The translations under genes and the position numbers were made by a program. Positions 25,750 to 37,829 of a stretch of 64,000 bases of DNA are shown here, one piece after another. This stretch comes from Nephrocerus scutellatus (lineage: Eukaryota; Arthropoda; Insecta; Diptera; Pipunculidae). Under the pieces are notes generated by a model. The model was not told the DNA's origin and ran no database searches. It worked only from the letters and a program-made list of their open reading frames with translations. Every line of letters starts with the position of its first letter. Position 1 is the first letter of the stretch. The stretch spans positions 114,811,890-114,875,889 of the forward strand of contig OX352761.1 in NCBI GenBank assembly GCA_947095585.1, in the 5' to 3' direction.

Positions 25750-26635
25750 CGAATGTTGACATAACACAGTTGGACATGGTGCCTCAAGCTGAATTGATTG
25801 CTAGCATTTATGGAGAAAATACGAGCAATAATATGTTCTATATATTTAAGTTACACTCGCCGGTAAATGATAAAATCGTGTATGTATGTGTTTGTTTGTT
25901 TTTTGTAGATATCACAGGTTATCAATTTTAAGATTTATTTTGTATAGATTCACTTTATCTATTGACAAAAGATTGTCACACCTTTTATCACATGTCCTTA
26001 TAACACATCATGTAGTTCTGGTGATAAATATAAATGTTTCTTTTCATCACCTGTACTTGAAGTCACTATTATTTTTTTCAAACAAGCCTACCCAATGGCC
26101 AACACAGCTTAACTTATGAAGCTTAAACTTATGAAGGTTAGTACGTCCTTAGTGTTATAGAGTCTATATACTCCGCTAGAGATACAATGCCCAATGTATA
26201 CAGAACAAAAACTATACCCTTTCAGAGAATAACCGACACAACCCGAAATTAAAGACGGAACGTACCAAATGTTATATGCGCATTACAAACCAAGAAAGAC
26301 TGCATACCCGAATAAGATTCGAGTAATATGCTCTGATGTCCCTGCCTCATCTGCCCTATGTCACACCGGAGACACGTTCTGTTTGTTGGTAGTACCATGT
26401 ACTCAAGTACCTTACTTGAATAAAACATCGGCTTTCCTATAGGAATACGGCCTAAATAGACTGCTGGATTGTCTAGGCCCGGTTGACTACACAAAAAGGC
26501 TACGGGACTATAAAAGCTGTGGCTGAATCAGCTCCTGCCAGTTCGTTTTTTCATGCAGCGTTAAAACAGCACTAGTCCAGCCTTAAATGCTTTTAGAGTC
26601 GCCTGTCGGTTTGTGAATGTTACAATTTTGGCGCA
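25750..26635. other. Unassigned sequence, partly repeat-like
   Basis: 26240-26530 is less AT-rich than its surroundings and has an open minus-strand frame (NRTCLRCDIGQMRQGHQS), possibly an old retroelement. It is not assigned. Confidence 0.35.
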
Positions 26636-26639
26636 TCTA

Positions 26640-26905
26640 ACACCCGTGGCTCAGTGGTTAGTTCATTCGATTTTTGCGCGAGAGTCTCAAAGTTCGAATC
26701 CCAGAAACACCAAAAGTACTTTTCCCACCTTTCGCGAATGTCTGACAAACATTCGAAAGTAATAACTGGACATTAAAGCCATATCTCAATTTGCCGTTTG
26801 GATATGGCTTTAAATTGTAGGTACCTTCCATTTGTGTGCAAAAATATAAAACGCACCTATTGACGCGGTCCACAATGCTCTGTCGCGGCAAATAATTTTA
26901 TTTTT
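26640..26905 (+). mobile_element. tRNA-derived SINE copy
   Basis: A box CGTGGCTCAGTGGTTAG (26645-26661) and B box AGTTCGAATCCC near 26691. The same body as 18223-18516 follows (ACCTTTCGCGAATG, CCTTCCATTTGTGTG, GCTCTGTCGCG) with a T-rich tail. The body is diverged. Confidence 0.75.
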
Positions 26906-27470
26906 ATTACGCTCTGATCTCGATGACATTACTTTTAGCCTGGAAGACACTAGGACATTTTCGAAGAGGTATAGAGAATCTCAGGTTGGGTCCCAATAGA
27001 GCAGCACCCACTCGATATACCATTTTTGGAATAACAAAACAGACTTCTCAGGCCAAATCCGGTAGCCTTATCATCGAACAACCTGTCGTTAACCAATATT
27101 TCGGCCTAAAACAATTTGCTGAATAAGAAAATACTGCCATCGACAGTGCAGATGCAGAGCATATTATCTGCTTTCAGGATTGTGTACATTTAATTAACGC
27201 AAATGATCACTTGATTTGCACTTATGTCAATCTGCGGTTTTTATATAGAATTGGTTGTTTCCACGTTTCTAGTACTAAGTTTTACCAAAAGTTGCAAATT
27301 CGATTAAAATTTCTAAAAAAAAAATAATTGCTTTAAATTTGAATTTATTGCGAACTGCTACAACTGCTGCTGAACATTAGTTCCTTTATATTATCTGACT
27401 AGTATTTCTTTAGTTAAGTTATTGTAGCATATTTTTTTGTAATCGTTAAAAAGGATTGTTTATAAGCACA
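26906..27470. other. Unassigned sequence
   Basis: No gene or repeat family is recognised. Confidence 0.4.
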
Positions 27471-27473
27471 ATG

Positions 27474-27752
27474 TGGGCTCCGTGGCTCAGTAGTTAAATG
27501 CATGGATTTCTGAGCATAGGGTTCGTAGTTCGAATCCTATTTTTACGGTCTCACCTCTCGCGAATGTCTGACAAAGATCCGAGAGTAATAACTTGTATCG
27601 GTGAAGTTCTCAATTCGTAGTTCGGATACTGCATTAAATTGCAGGATCCTTCCATTTGTGTGTAAAAATATACATCACAATACAAATGGTCGCGAAAAGA
27701 TTGGCCTCTTGGACCACAATCTATCGCGCCGAATATTTTTATTATTATTATG
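27474..27752 (+). mobile_element. tRNA-derived SINE copy
   Basis: It begins GTGGGCTCCGTGGCTCAG, has B box AGTTCGAATCC (about 27527), the shared SINE body (CACCTCTCGCGAATGTC, CCATTTGTGTG, TATCGCGCCGAATATT) and an (ATT)n tail. Confidence 0.8.
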
Positions 27753-27890
27753 TACACAATAATAATTTTAATAATTTAATTGTTCCACAATCCTCCCGAA
27801 TACTTATGTATGAAAACACAAAAAGGCATATCTTATTCCAAAACAAACAAAAATTTGGCGGAGACTTACTCAACAAAAAATATTTTTTTT

Positions 27891-27928
27891 ATCATCAGCA
27901 GATGATGAAAAGAATATCTGCTGATGAT
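27891..27928. repeat. Perfect 13-bp inverted repeat (hairpin)
   Basis: ATCATCAGCAGAT, a 12-nt loop, then ATCTGCTGATGAT. It has no terminator-like context. It may arise from a GAT/ATC microsatellite. Confidence 0.6.
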
Positions 27929-27974
27929 GATGAAAGACTACAAAACTGTTGCAAAAAAGGGATATATCCTTAAG

Positions 27975-29359
27975 TGCATCTCGTCTCGGTGCTGACTAGA
28001 GTGCTAAAAAATCCCACTGTAAAGATTTATGCACGGAATTTTAATGAATTAATTTGGGTGATTCAAACTACCTACCACAAGCGCAAAAGTTTTATTAGCT
28101 CCTTTCCTAGGGATTCGCGACGCGGGAATCTGCCGATGGGAATGACGACATTAGCGTGTTTGTACTTTGAAAATTAAATTTTCGTATTTTTCAATTAAAC
28201 TCATTTTTGTGGAATTTCGAAATTTTCTTTAAACAAAATAATTAGCATCAGCCTTCTGTCTTATATACTCGAGAGCAAATAATTTCTAACCAAAAGCAAT
28301 TTGTTAAAATTTAAGCGTAGTGCCAACGGTTGTACCTTGATCTGATATTGAGCAAAAATTGGTCTCAACTTTAGAAAGTGAAAATATAATTTTCCAAAGA
28401 GCATTATTGTTAAGGTTGCTCGCATTAAATTTTATTTTAACATTTCTCTCTGGGCAATGTTCGGCAGTGACAATGATGAAAGTGGTTTCAATGCTGGTAG
28501 ATATACATCTTCAGTGAGCATTTTTTAATTACACTACCTTTGTACTTGGCAGATAACATATGTACATATTATCGCCGTATGCAATTATGTGGGTGAGGCA
28601 TACTACACCAAAAACCGTGATGCAAAAAAATTTTATTTCAGCTCGAAATCGGAACATTTTGCGGGAGGCCCTGACCGGACCACGGTTGTAAAGCCAAATA
28701 TGGTGATGATGATGATTTTATTTCAAGTTTTATATATTTTGCAACTTTTTCCATTTGCTTTATAACCGCAAAGTATGCATAAAGTTAGTTATGTTAGCCT
28801 TTTTGCTTGGTACAGCGTGGTCGTTAAGGTTATGGAGAGGAAAAGAGGAGATGTCTGTGAGCTTGGGTTTTGAATGTCTGCGGATCGTAATTATTTCTTT
28901 TTAAATCATGAAAATTTAAAAGAAAAGAGTCAAATTTCAACTCATCATGAAAGGCCTGAATTAGAGGAAGTTACGAGGAACCGCAGAGAATCATCAAGAT
29001 CTCAATTTGAGTCAAGATATTTCGCTCATCCTTGCTGTAATGTTTGGCGTTAGAGCTTATCGTCTCGATAGTTGTGCGTGCCTTTTTCGTTTGTTAGGCC
29101 TGATACTCCAAACGAATCCAGTACAATTAACTGTCGAGTTGTGGGCATTCAAGAAAGAAGTCAGCTAGTTCCTGAAAGACCGAATTTTTCAATAGATGCT
29201 CCAAGAATTTTGAAGGCTTACGTATGTCTTTTTTTTGTAATATTTTCTTGGTCAAGGTTTATGGTAGTTTTCCTTGACCATGATCCATTCATTAAAGCAT
29301 TTGGACTCGCGTCGTTTTAGTTTCGAGAACGTTTTTTCCGTATTGCTTTTTTCAATGAA
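27975..29359. other. Long spacer without recognised features
   Basis: Open frames here are short and match nothing that I know. Confidence 0.5.
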
Positions 29360-29373
29360 TCAGGGAGTATTCC

Positions 29374-29499
29374 GAGAAAATAAAATTGAAACCGGCTACA
29401 AACGTGAGAAATGTGATATATTGTAAATCACATTTCTCCGATTTAATTCTGAATTTTAATAAAGGGCTTAGCCCACCTTATTGCCGTGGCGCAAGTCAT
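29374..29499 (+). repeat. Small hairpin element, copy 1, flanked by a 14-bp direct repeat
   Basis: The 126-bp unit starts GAGAAAATAAAATTGAAACC and ends with TTATTGCCGTGGCGC plus a few bases. It contains a perfect 12-bp stem (29406-29417 with 29427-29438) and an AATAAA at 29458-29463. TCAGGGAGTATTCC flanks it on both sides (29360-29373 and 29500-29513). The second copy is at 44938-45048. I do not recognise the family. Confidence 0.8.
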
Positions 29500-29924
29500 T
29501 CAGGGAGTATTCCCTTGGCAATAAGTTTTAATATATAAAATAATATATCAAATGCGTGTTATACGGCTGAAAAAAGAATCTCTTAACTTAACAGTACGTC
29601 CGAAGATTTATCTATGGGTAAAGTGAAGAGCGTTTCAAGTGCCCGAGCATTGCACGTTTTGTTAAAAAAGTTGGTGTGTGGACCACGCGCGTTAGAAGTT
29701 ATACTTCTTTGCCGTGATTGAAAGAATGAAGGTTAAAATGCATACTAAAAATTCATACGAGTAGAATGAGCAGTAAGGGAAGATAGTAAATACGAACGAT
29801 GAAATTTAACGCACGACACGATATATAACATGCACAATTGTTGAGTTCGCTGTGCAACAAAATTTCACAAAGGGATAGTGAAGAATGCTCTATAATATAA
29901 AATACAACCTGAAATACCCAGCGT

Positions 29925-30270
29925 TGCCTGGCTGCTTCCACCACACTGTCCCCACCACACTGTCCCCACCACACTACTCCCACCCAACTGACCACTCGAG
30001 ATCCTCCAAGACCCATTCTAAGACTACCGTAAGATACCCACTATCGCCACTATCTATCAAATGCACGTTCTTCGAGACAATCTCATACAAACTACACCTA
30101 CCCACCTTCCATGTCAACCCCCTTAACACCATCATCACACTAACCACCCAATAACATCCACTACAACGTCCCTAGCACGATTTCAGCTATACCGGATGAA
30201 TCGTCTTCGAGGTAACCGCGAACAGACTTGCAGACATACAGACAAAGTTTCATTTTCATATAGTTTAAAA
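29925..30270 (+). repeat. C-rich repeat-derived block
   Basis: It starts GAAATACCCAGCGTTGCCTGG, has CCACCACACTGTCCC repeated, and ends with GCAGACATACAGACAAAG and TTTCATTTTCATATAG. This looks like a dispersed insect repeat whose interior is low complexity. The family is not identified. Confidence 0.45.
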
Positions 30271-30334
30271 TAGAAAATTGTATTGGACTATTTGATTGTC
30301 TTATATATTTTATACTTTTTTAAAAATATATAAA

Positions 30335-30640
30335 AAGGCACTCAAAATATTTCCAAAAGACAACCAAAATAATCCCAAAAGACCTACTAAAAGACTTATC
30401 AAAACACCCCAAAACTCCAAAAGACCCCCAAAAGACCCTCAAAATAATCCCAAAAGAACCCCCAATTATCTTCTAAAGTCTACCAACAAATATCCAAAAA
30501 ACCCTCTAAAGGCCCCCAATATACCTCAAAAAGACTTCCAAAGCACCACCAAAAGACTTCCAAAAGACCCCCAAAATACCCTTTAAAGACCCCAAAAAAA
30601 GATTCCCAAAATACCATCAAAAGACTCCCAAATGACTATC
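30335..30640. repeat. C/A-rich minisatellite, about 11-bp units
   Basis: A degenerate array of CCCAAAAGACC-like units, related in style to the array at 3870-4430. Confidence 0.75.
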
Positions 30641-30953
30641 TTTATCACGTTCACAGTCTGGGCCTCCTACGAGTGAACTTTCTTAAAAGCACAGTTTGAG
30701 ATTCACTGTATTCAATAACACAAAATCACTTCTCTACCATGTCTTAAATTATGCCTTCTCCTTCTTCAAGTGTAATTTATGTTAAAAAGCATTTAGTGGT
30801 TTGTGTACTGAATATTGGGTTGATCAGCGTAGTGACAGTGGAAAAATTAAATCATCATGTCGCTCTTTCGTAACGCTCTTAATTTAACCCTTTACTGAAC
30901 GCGACAAAAGAAGTATAACTTAAAATAACGTATAACAACAAAAGTTTTTTATG

Positions 30954-31175
30954 TAAATTCTCTAATCGGAGATACACATGAATGTGTGCAAAATTTGTTC
31001 GGGTTAGCTTAAAATATGGTAGCCGCTTAGCCCTGGGACCCGATCACTACCTAATTTTTACAAAAACTATTGTCACAAAATGAAAAGAAAATCCGGTTAA
31101 TTTTTAAAGAAGCCAGTCAGTTAGCCACAAACAAACAAAAAACACACGGACACACAAGTTGATATAGAGAATTTA
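30954..31175 (+). repeat. TIR-tandem element, short complete copy
   Basis: Left end TAAATTCTCTAATCGGAGAT, one diverged unit (GCCGCTTAGCCCTGGGACCC), right end GTTGATATAGAGAATTTA. The 11-bp ends TAAATTCTCTA and TAGAGAATTTA are exact inverted repeats. This copy shows the whole element in about 220 bp. Confidence 0.75.
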
Positions 31176-31960
31176 ATAAAAAGCGAACACACTGCTGTCA
31201 AAAATCGTTCAATTACTTTTTCATTCATTTTTAATATCGAAGCGAAACGATAAACAAGCAATGTGTACATGAGGTTATCGGAGATAATTTTACATGCGCA
31301 TGTTATAATAACGTTTGATAGAAATATCCAATAATCCAATGTCTCACACTCTCATAAATGGCTTATAATTCTGGATGCGAAAAATCCGCCTACTTTCATT
31401 TTTATGTGAGCGTTTTTTTCTAATTGTTTTTCGGTCTGTGTTAAATTCATAAAATTATTCCATACGACTAGCTCCTTTAAATAGCTTTTATCATGCGTCT
31501 TTTTTGGAATATACATATATATATATATCTACTTAAAAGGAGAATAACTAATTACATTGTCGATTATTTAAATTGAATTATTTTTTGCCAAAACATGATG
31601 TGTTGTGAAAGCTATAGTGCTTTTGGATATTATGAGCAGAAATAAATATGTTTTTTCGTGTTCGTTTTTGAATCGTTTTCAATACAAATGCAATCAGTTG
31701 CTAAATTATATATATAGACGCGGAAACACAGAACATTTTCAGTCGTATTTTGCTGTTTAAAAAATCTTTAAATTCAATGGTACGTCCAAATGGCTGCATG
31801 AAAAAAGTCCCAAATAAAATGATTCCGAATGAAATATATCCAAAGAAAAATTAAATAACATCCAAGCCTAGAAATGAAATAAGCCCCAAAATTTGGGGTT
31901 ATTTCTTTATGAAACAAGTCCATTATCCATACTACCATACACCTGTGCAAGAACTGCTTC
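31176..31960. other. AT-rich spacer
   Basis: It contains a (TA)n run near 31507-31526. No gene is recognised. Confidence 0.5.
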
Positions 31961-31964
31961 CCGA

Positions 31965-32100
31965 TGATGAAGAGTAAGGTAATCGTTGGAAAAAATGGAT
32001 CAGTTCACTGGCCTGCAAGATCCCCTGACCTTACAGTATTTCTGTATGGGGAAGAATGAAAGAACTTGATTATTCAACCGATCCTTTTAGAAATAATGAA
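31965..32100 (+). mobile_element. Transposase C-terminal fragment
   Basis: The frame reads VGKNGSVHWPARSPDLTVFLYG, matching the conserved W-P-A-R-S-P-D-L block with the last catalytic Asp in DUF4817-type Tc/mariner transposases. Only this block remains. Confidence 0.65.
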
Positions 32101-32269
32101 ATAACTCCAAAAAAATTTAGGTTGGTACTTATTTCATAATAAATTTTTATTTAATTTTTTTTATAATGTACACACGCTAAAGGGATTTGCACCCTTATAA
32201 TGCTTAGCACAGCGTGGGCGTTTGGAATATGTCATACATACGGAAACAAAGAAACAGGCAATTAATTCC

Positions 32270-34010
32270 ACATAACTTTTGTGCGGCTACAGGAGGAATC
32301 TCTGAATTGGTTAGTACGTCCGAATATAGGTTTAATGGTCGACCCGTGGGCTCGAGTTGAGGCACGGGTATTACCAAATACACTTACACTTATGTCCTAT
32401 TGTGGGTTCTAGGGGCTCTATTATGCCTACGCGCCATCGCGTGCGATTCCTGGCAATGAGATTCAGCTCTCTCCAACTCTTGCCCAATTGACGTGACTCC
32501 TCCTCAACTGTTCTGCGCCATGTATTTCTCGGACGACCCGTTCTTCTACCTTCCCGAAATAACGAATTCAATTGCATTGCGTAATTTGCTATGGAACTGT
32601 CGCCTTTTCGGAGTTTATGACCAATCCACTTGTGCCTATTGGTTCCTGACCCGTTCTCTGGTAAAGATGTTCGTTAGAGATACGGTTAGGCCAGAAAACG
32701 CTTAAGATGTTCCGTAGGCACCTATTTACGAACGTTTATAATCTTTTTGTGATAGTAGCGGTTACCTTCCAAGTGCTGCACCCATACAACGGAGCAGTTG
32801 CAGCTTGGTGTTTAAGCTGATCGCATTGTTTCGCCATATCATGGACATCATTCCAAATACTTTGACAATGTCTTGTTCGGTTCCACCTTCGATCGAGACA
32901 ATACTCCCAAGATATTGGAAACTATCTACTCTCTCTACCGGTTGTCCAGCAATGTTAACTTGAGTTACTGAGTTAATGCATTAGTGAGTTAAACATCTTG
33001 CATGCTGCATTCTTGGCGATGGCAAATATTTAGTCGCTCCAACGAAGCTTGTTGTTCATGCACATACCGAGAATTGAGAGTTTTTAAGTTTCTTTTATGC
33101 AAGATCCATTGATGGACAAAGGTTGGGGATTTAAATTACGCTTGGACAACAGAAGACAACATTGGGTTTTAGTTCCGTTAAATTAAACTGTCGCCAGCGA
33201 AAGAATGAATTTGATTATAAGCAGCGGGTTATTAATGAAAATGAGAAAGAGTGTCGGAGACAAAAGAGAGCCTTGGGGAACACCGGCGTTTATGCGGTGA
33301 ACATTGAATTTGAAACCGTCCGATACGACCTGGATTGAACTGCCAGAAAGGTAGTTACTAGTCCAATCAAGCAGGGCCTTATTAATTCCATAGGCATTCA
33401 TTTTCGACAAAAGAGCTTGATGCCAGACTCTGTTAAATGCAGCAAATAGACTGGTTCCACTTTTCAGTGAGAAAAACCATCAGGTCACCTGAAGAACGTT
33501 GCCTACGAAACCCGTACTGCTGGTCGCTAAGGATTTCACGTAATTTAAGGTATTGCATAAGCTTACGATTGATCAGCGTTTTCATAACCTTAGAAAGTAT
33601 GGATGTTAACGCGATTGGTCGGTACGAGGAAAGAGATAACGGTTCGCCTTTTTTAGGAACAGGCTGGATAAAGCCTGTTTTCAAATCGGAACGACTCTAG
33701 AAGAATAAGAGAAATGGAAAAGCCTGCGCAGTGGCAATGCGGGAATACCATCTGGTCCAGCAGATTTATGAAATTTGAGATCATTTAATACTTAGTCACT
33801 TAGCCAGTACGAAAGTAAATCTGTCCCATAGAGGATCCGACTCTTGCAAGTACCGGCGCGGCGGCGACAACGTGCTATTTGATAGCGTGGAGATAGCTGC
33901 AAAATGAGAAGAAAGCAAATTGGCCTTGTCTATAGAGCTGACAGATGGAATGTCACTGTGAATGAGCGTTGGAATTGAAGACGAGGCAGTATTCATTTAT
34001 ATTCATTAAT
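32270..34010 (-). mobile_element. Jockey/R1-like LINE, nested with an RTE fragment
   Basis: From right to left on the minus strand: IPSVSSIDKANLLSSHFAAI (about 33930), RT blocks TGFIQPVPKKGEPLSLSSYR and SDQQYGFRRQRSSGDL, and INAGVPQGSLLSPTLFLIFI (about 33230-33290). At about 32970 it is broken by an RTE fragment. Its 3' end resumes at 32270-32360, where CTCTGAATTGGTTAGTACG matches the LINE end at 54607. Stops make it dead. Confidence 0.8.
32370..32960 (-). mobile_element. RTE-like 3' fragment nested in the LINE
   Basis: The minus-strand frame contains NGSGTNRHKWIGHKLRKG and GRRTGRPRNTWRRTVEEE, typical of the C-terminus of RTE-like ORF2 proteins. It replaces part of the LINE tail. Confidence 0.75.
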
Positions 34011-34109
34011 AATTTTGGGATTTATTTTAAAATAAAATAAGTTCTGATTTTTAAAAGGAAATTACTTCTTGTCTCAATAGAAATAAATAATAATAAAAAC
34101 TTTTATTTA

Positions 34110-34690
34110 CGTTGACTTGAGCTCTTTTTGTCTGTATTTTCGACTACTTTGAGGTCCTTTTATCCACCTTCCACACGATCTAGAGAGCTGAAATTTTGTG
34201 AATATCTAAGTCCAAAATAGCAAAATAGAGACGCGTGTCGCGTGTGGCGCGTGTGTTAGGTTCAAATTTTTGTTTTTTCAACTTCTTTGAGGTTCTTTTT
34301 AACTACCTTCCATACGATTTATAGAGCTGTATTTTTCTAGTGCCAAAGTCTAAAATAGCATTTTTTATATTCCGGTTATGATGCGTGTCACATTTCGCGT
34401 GTGATAGGTTGAAATCGTGTCATTTTCTCGTTTTTTTATGTATTTTTTAACAACCTTTCGCACGACCTAGAGGGCTGAAATTTTGTGGGCCAGAAATATT
34501 GTCAGAAGCCAATTTTGATAACCCGCGTTTGACGAGTGTTGCGAGTCACGTGTGACACGATTGATGCGGTGAAAAAAGAAAATACTTTGAAAAAGGCCCG
34601 ACCTCAAAAACATATATTTTATGTTTTTATTCGAAGTACATATACATAAAAGTTTGTACCCGAAAAACGAAGTTTTTTATGTTTTTGTTT
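34110..34690 (+). repeat. Tandem-unit repeat family 2 (three units of about 145 bp)
   Basis: Three diverged units carry ACCTTCCACACGATCTAGAG, ACCTTCCATACGATTTATAG and ACCTTTCGCACGACCTAGAG, each followed by GCTGAAATTTT-like sequence and a GCGTGTCGCGTG-like part. The right end is GGCCCGACCTCAAAAACAT and GTACCCGAAAAACGA. Other copies are at 39540, 54150 and 58258. Confidence 0.75.
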
Positions 34691-34959
34691 TATTTGTTAT
34701 TAAACCAACTTCTATTCATATAAAAAGTTAAATCTTGCAGTTTGTTTCCAACAAAAATTTAACAAGTGTTGTTTGTGTTATATAATGAGGAATGAGGGAA
34801 ATTAGAAAATTTCCCACTTGTTTATGTCTACGAAAATAAGTGTATAAGATGACAAGTCTTCAATTTATTGTTTTGTGGCAAAGAAATTAAATTCTCGTAA
34901 ATTCGCTTTTTTTGATTGGTTTCTTGTTTTGTGGTATAGGCCCCAGGAAGCATTTCTGC

Positions 34960-35245
34960 GACGTTTTAGCATATTAATTGTCTTTGCGATATTTTCGTCA
35001 TTAAAAAGTACGCTTCTGTACATAGTAGATTTAAGGTTTTAGTTCTACTTTCAAAGAGCTGAGACTGCTATGTCTTCGATAAAACAATGCATTGGATAAA
35101 AAGTAGTAGGCGGAACACCATCGATTAAAATACAGAGTATATGGTACAAAACAGAGTGGTGAGAAACGCCAGCATTTAAACGATGAGTTTTCAATTTAAT
35201 GTCCAAAACAAGTTGAAATGTGCGGTCAGAAAGGACGAAGGCAGG
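34960..35245 (-). mobile_element. LINE reverse-transcriptase fragment, very degenerate
   Basis: Minus-strand pieces VLDIKLKTHRLNAGVSHHSV and LYHILCILIDGVPPT align with the region around INAGVPQGSVLSP in the other LINE copies. Confidence 0.5.
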
Positions 35246-35462
35246 CCTCTGTTTTTAATCATTTGCAGCATACGAATATGTATGAAATTACCAGATATTT
35301 GCCTTTTCTCTTGAATTTTGTAATGGAAGCGGCAATCAAAGTGTTACTAAATCAAATGGCTGCTGTAATTTCGTCATTTATGAATATTTTTCCAGAATGT
35401 TAAAAACATTTCAAATTTTATGAAAAACATGTTACTGCTATATACTGCTATTTCTCAGAATA

Positions 35463-36100
35463 AACCAAGGAATCACCCCTTAACGGATTAGCATCGCAAG
35501 CCCAAACACCCTATATAGATACCCTTGGTGCGGATGATGGCGTCAAATCTCTTAACGAAGTACCGATTTCATCAATTTGGTGTTTTCTGATGAGAAAAGT
35601 TTTACGGTTGAACAGTACGTAAACAAAGAAAATAATCGCGTGTGGTAAGAGGGCGAGTCCAACGACAATTTGGACGGGCGATTTACTCTTCGCAAACAAG
35701 CGCCGGCTTCTGTGATGGTTCGGTCGTTCTCCGCTAGTCTTTATCGATCAGGGGCGTCAAGGTTAATCATGAAGTGTACCGGAAAAAGGTATTAAATGGT
35801 GCGTTGATACCTTGGGCATAGAAACAATTCGGTAACAACCTCTTGACATTCCAACAGGACTTAGCACCAGCACATAAAGCACTTTTGACACAACAATTTT
35901 TACAAAGTCACTTTCCAAAATTCATTTCTTCGCAACAATAGCATCTATACTCACCAAATTTGAATCCACTAGACTTCTTCATTTGGTCCATTTTGGAGGT
36001 CAAGGTGTCGACAGAAAGATATGAATGTGTGGACGCATTAAGACACCAAAGCCCTAAACCGCCACCAAACCACCCCAAGCTCAAGGGTCGATGGGGGTCC
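35463..36100 (+). mobile_element. Mariner-type transposon remnant, second copy
   Basis: LVFSDEKSFTVEQYVNKENNRVW-like residues (about 35575-35645), QAPASVMVR, DLAPAHKALLTQQF (about 35860) and SPNLNPLDFFIWSILEVKVS (about 35955-36005) follow in different frames. They match the element at 14990-16205. A C-rich insert (about 36060-36180) and frameshifts make it dead. Confidence 0.75.
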
Positions 36101-36239
36101 CAAGCCTGCTCATTTTCTTTGGCCTACATCGACCATCAAATCTCATCACCCCACCCACCCACAGTATCTCATTCCGTCGCACCACCGGTTGAATTACAAA
36201 TCAAACAAGTCTTCCATTACATATATTGTTATATCTAAT

Positions 36240-37580
36240 TTCTTGGGGTGCCATGTACTCAAAATTAATAGGCGTATACACGTCAAAAATTTGAGCATCA
36301 CTGCTCTAGCGTAAATTCTAGCAGATAAAAAGTATAACGTAAATAGATTCTGGCAAGAGTGCTAAGCCACTGACTGTGCACTTTAGTTAAATGAAAAGTT
36401 TGACCCATTTTGAGTAAGGTCAAACGAATGTTTGTATTTCTTTTCCTTCTCAATGGCCCTACCCATGATGTTCAAGACTGAGAGGTAAGTATGAGTAAGC
36501 ATACTTATGATGGAAAACTAACAAACGCCGTTGGCTTACACTTGCACATATGTATAATAATATTAATATCATACAAGGCAATGTTGAAAATTGCGTTTGG
36601 CATAATACTCCCTGTACTCATGAGATGGAATTGAATAAATGCGAAGAGAAAAATTGTATTTTATAATAATTCATGAATACACCATTGGTTGTGAACCTGA
36701 AGTCTATATAAATGTGTAAATACATAACACAAATTGATTTCTGAGAATATTCGAATTCCGAAGCGAAGGTAAATATTTTTCCAAATCAATCTCGAGTTAT
36801 GAGGAAATCGATTTGTGTTGAAGATGTATCTATGTACAGTATATGGATTTGGATGGAATATAAGTGCAAGAATTTAATTTTATTAATTTTGTAATTTGCT
36901 TTGTGGAGGAAACTTTCAAAGGGAATTATCGATAATGTTATTATTTGTACTTATTGGCAAATTTATATTAAAATGCGTTCTTTTCATATTTATCTTTTGA
37001 TTTATCTGAATAAAAAAAATTCCCATTTTTTGAGATAATGAAGTACAATGTAATGAGACTGACTACACGCTGAGCGATATGAGAACCCTTCAGGCTTTCC
37101 ACATTGATACCCGCTTAGGACTAAAAAATAATAATACAATTTTGACCACTTTCGTCCACTGAAAACACAGAATAGCTTTAATACGATTGCAATTCCTTGA
37201 ATTGGCCCGTAATCACTTTAGTGAAAAACGTGATTCAATTTCAGTTCACTTATTTAGCTTTAAGCGTAGTTAAATTTGATTCGTACGACAGTTACCTAAC
37301 AAGATAGCAAAATGACAATATTCGAGTTAACTTTAGGTTAGTTTCTCTCTTCTTACGAACGTGGTCGAATATGAATTATAATTCAGAGTTATATCTTTTC
37401 TATACTTCTATAAGATTTATACTCTTGGTGTTGTCTCCGGAGTTCGATGTTCCTTTTTGCGCCGTACACTGAATAACGAGAGTGTAAGTAACAAAACGGA
37501 ACAACGAATGAAGAAGGTATGAAATCTAAACGTATTTAAAGCTGACATGAATTTACGTTGTTAATGTTCCGTGAAACACG
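36240..37580. other. Long spacer without recognised features
   Basis: AT-rich sequence; no gene, RNA or repeat that I can support. Confidence 0.5.
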
Positions 37581-37584
37581 AACA

Positions 37585-37628
37585 CGCTTATCACTGTTTA
37601 CAGACGTGCGGTAAACAGTGATAAAGCG
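37585..37628. repeat. Hairpin: 17-bp stem with one bulge
   Basis: CGCTTATCACTGTTTAC and GTAAACAGTGATAAAGCG pair across a 9-nt loop with a single-base bulge. Weak pairing continues outward (CACGA with TCGTG). A second hairpin lies at 37773-37810. Confidence 0.7.
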
Positions 37629-37772
37629 TTAATCGTGAGTTATTGAGCATTCCACGAAAAATATTTCGCAAAATTTCATTCTTGATAAATTTGTAATTTT
37701 GTAATATTAATTTGCAACTTAATATAAAGAACTAAATCATAAATACGAATAATATATGTAAATGCGTTTTCG

Positions 37773-37810
37773 ACGTTCGTTCTATCATGTATGAGAAACC
37801 GAACGAACGT
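37773..37810. repeat. Hairpin: perfect 10-bp stem
   Basis: ACGTTCGTTC and GAACGAACGT separated by 18 nt. It is GC-richer than its surroundings. Confidence 0.6.
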
Positions 37811-37829
37811 ATAAAGTTACGACGCGTTG

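Noticed and set aside
30296..30586. Lys/Pro-rich frame of 96 codons
   Set aside because: It is low-complexity coding from the CCCAAAAGACC array.
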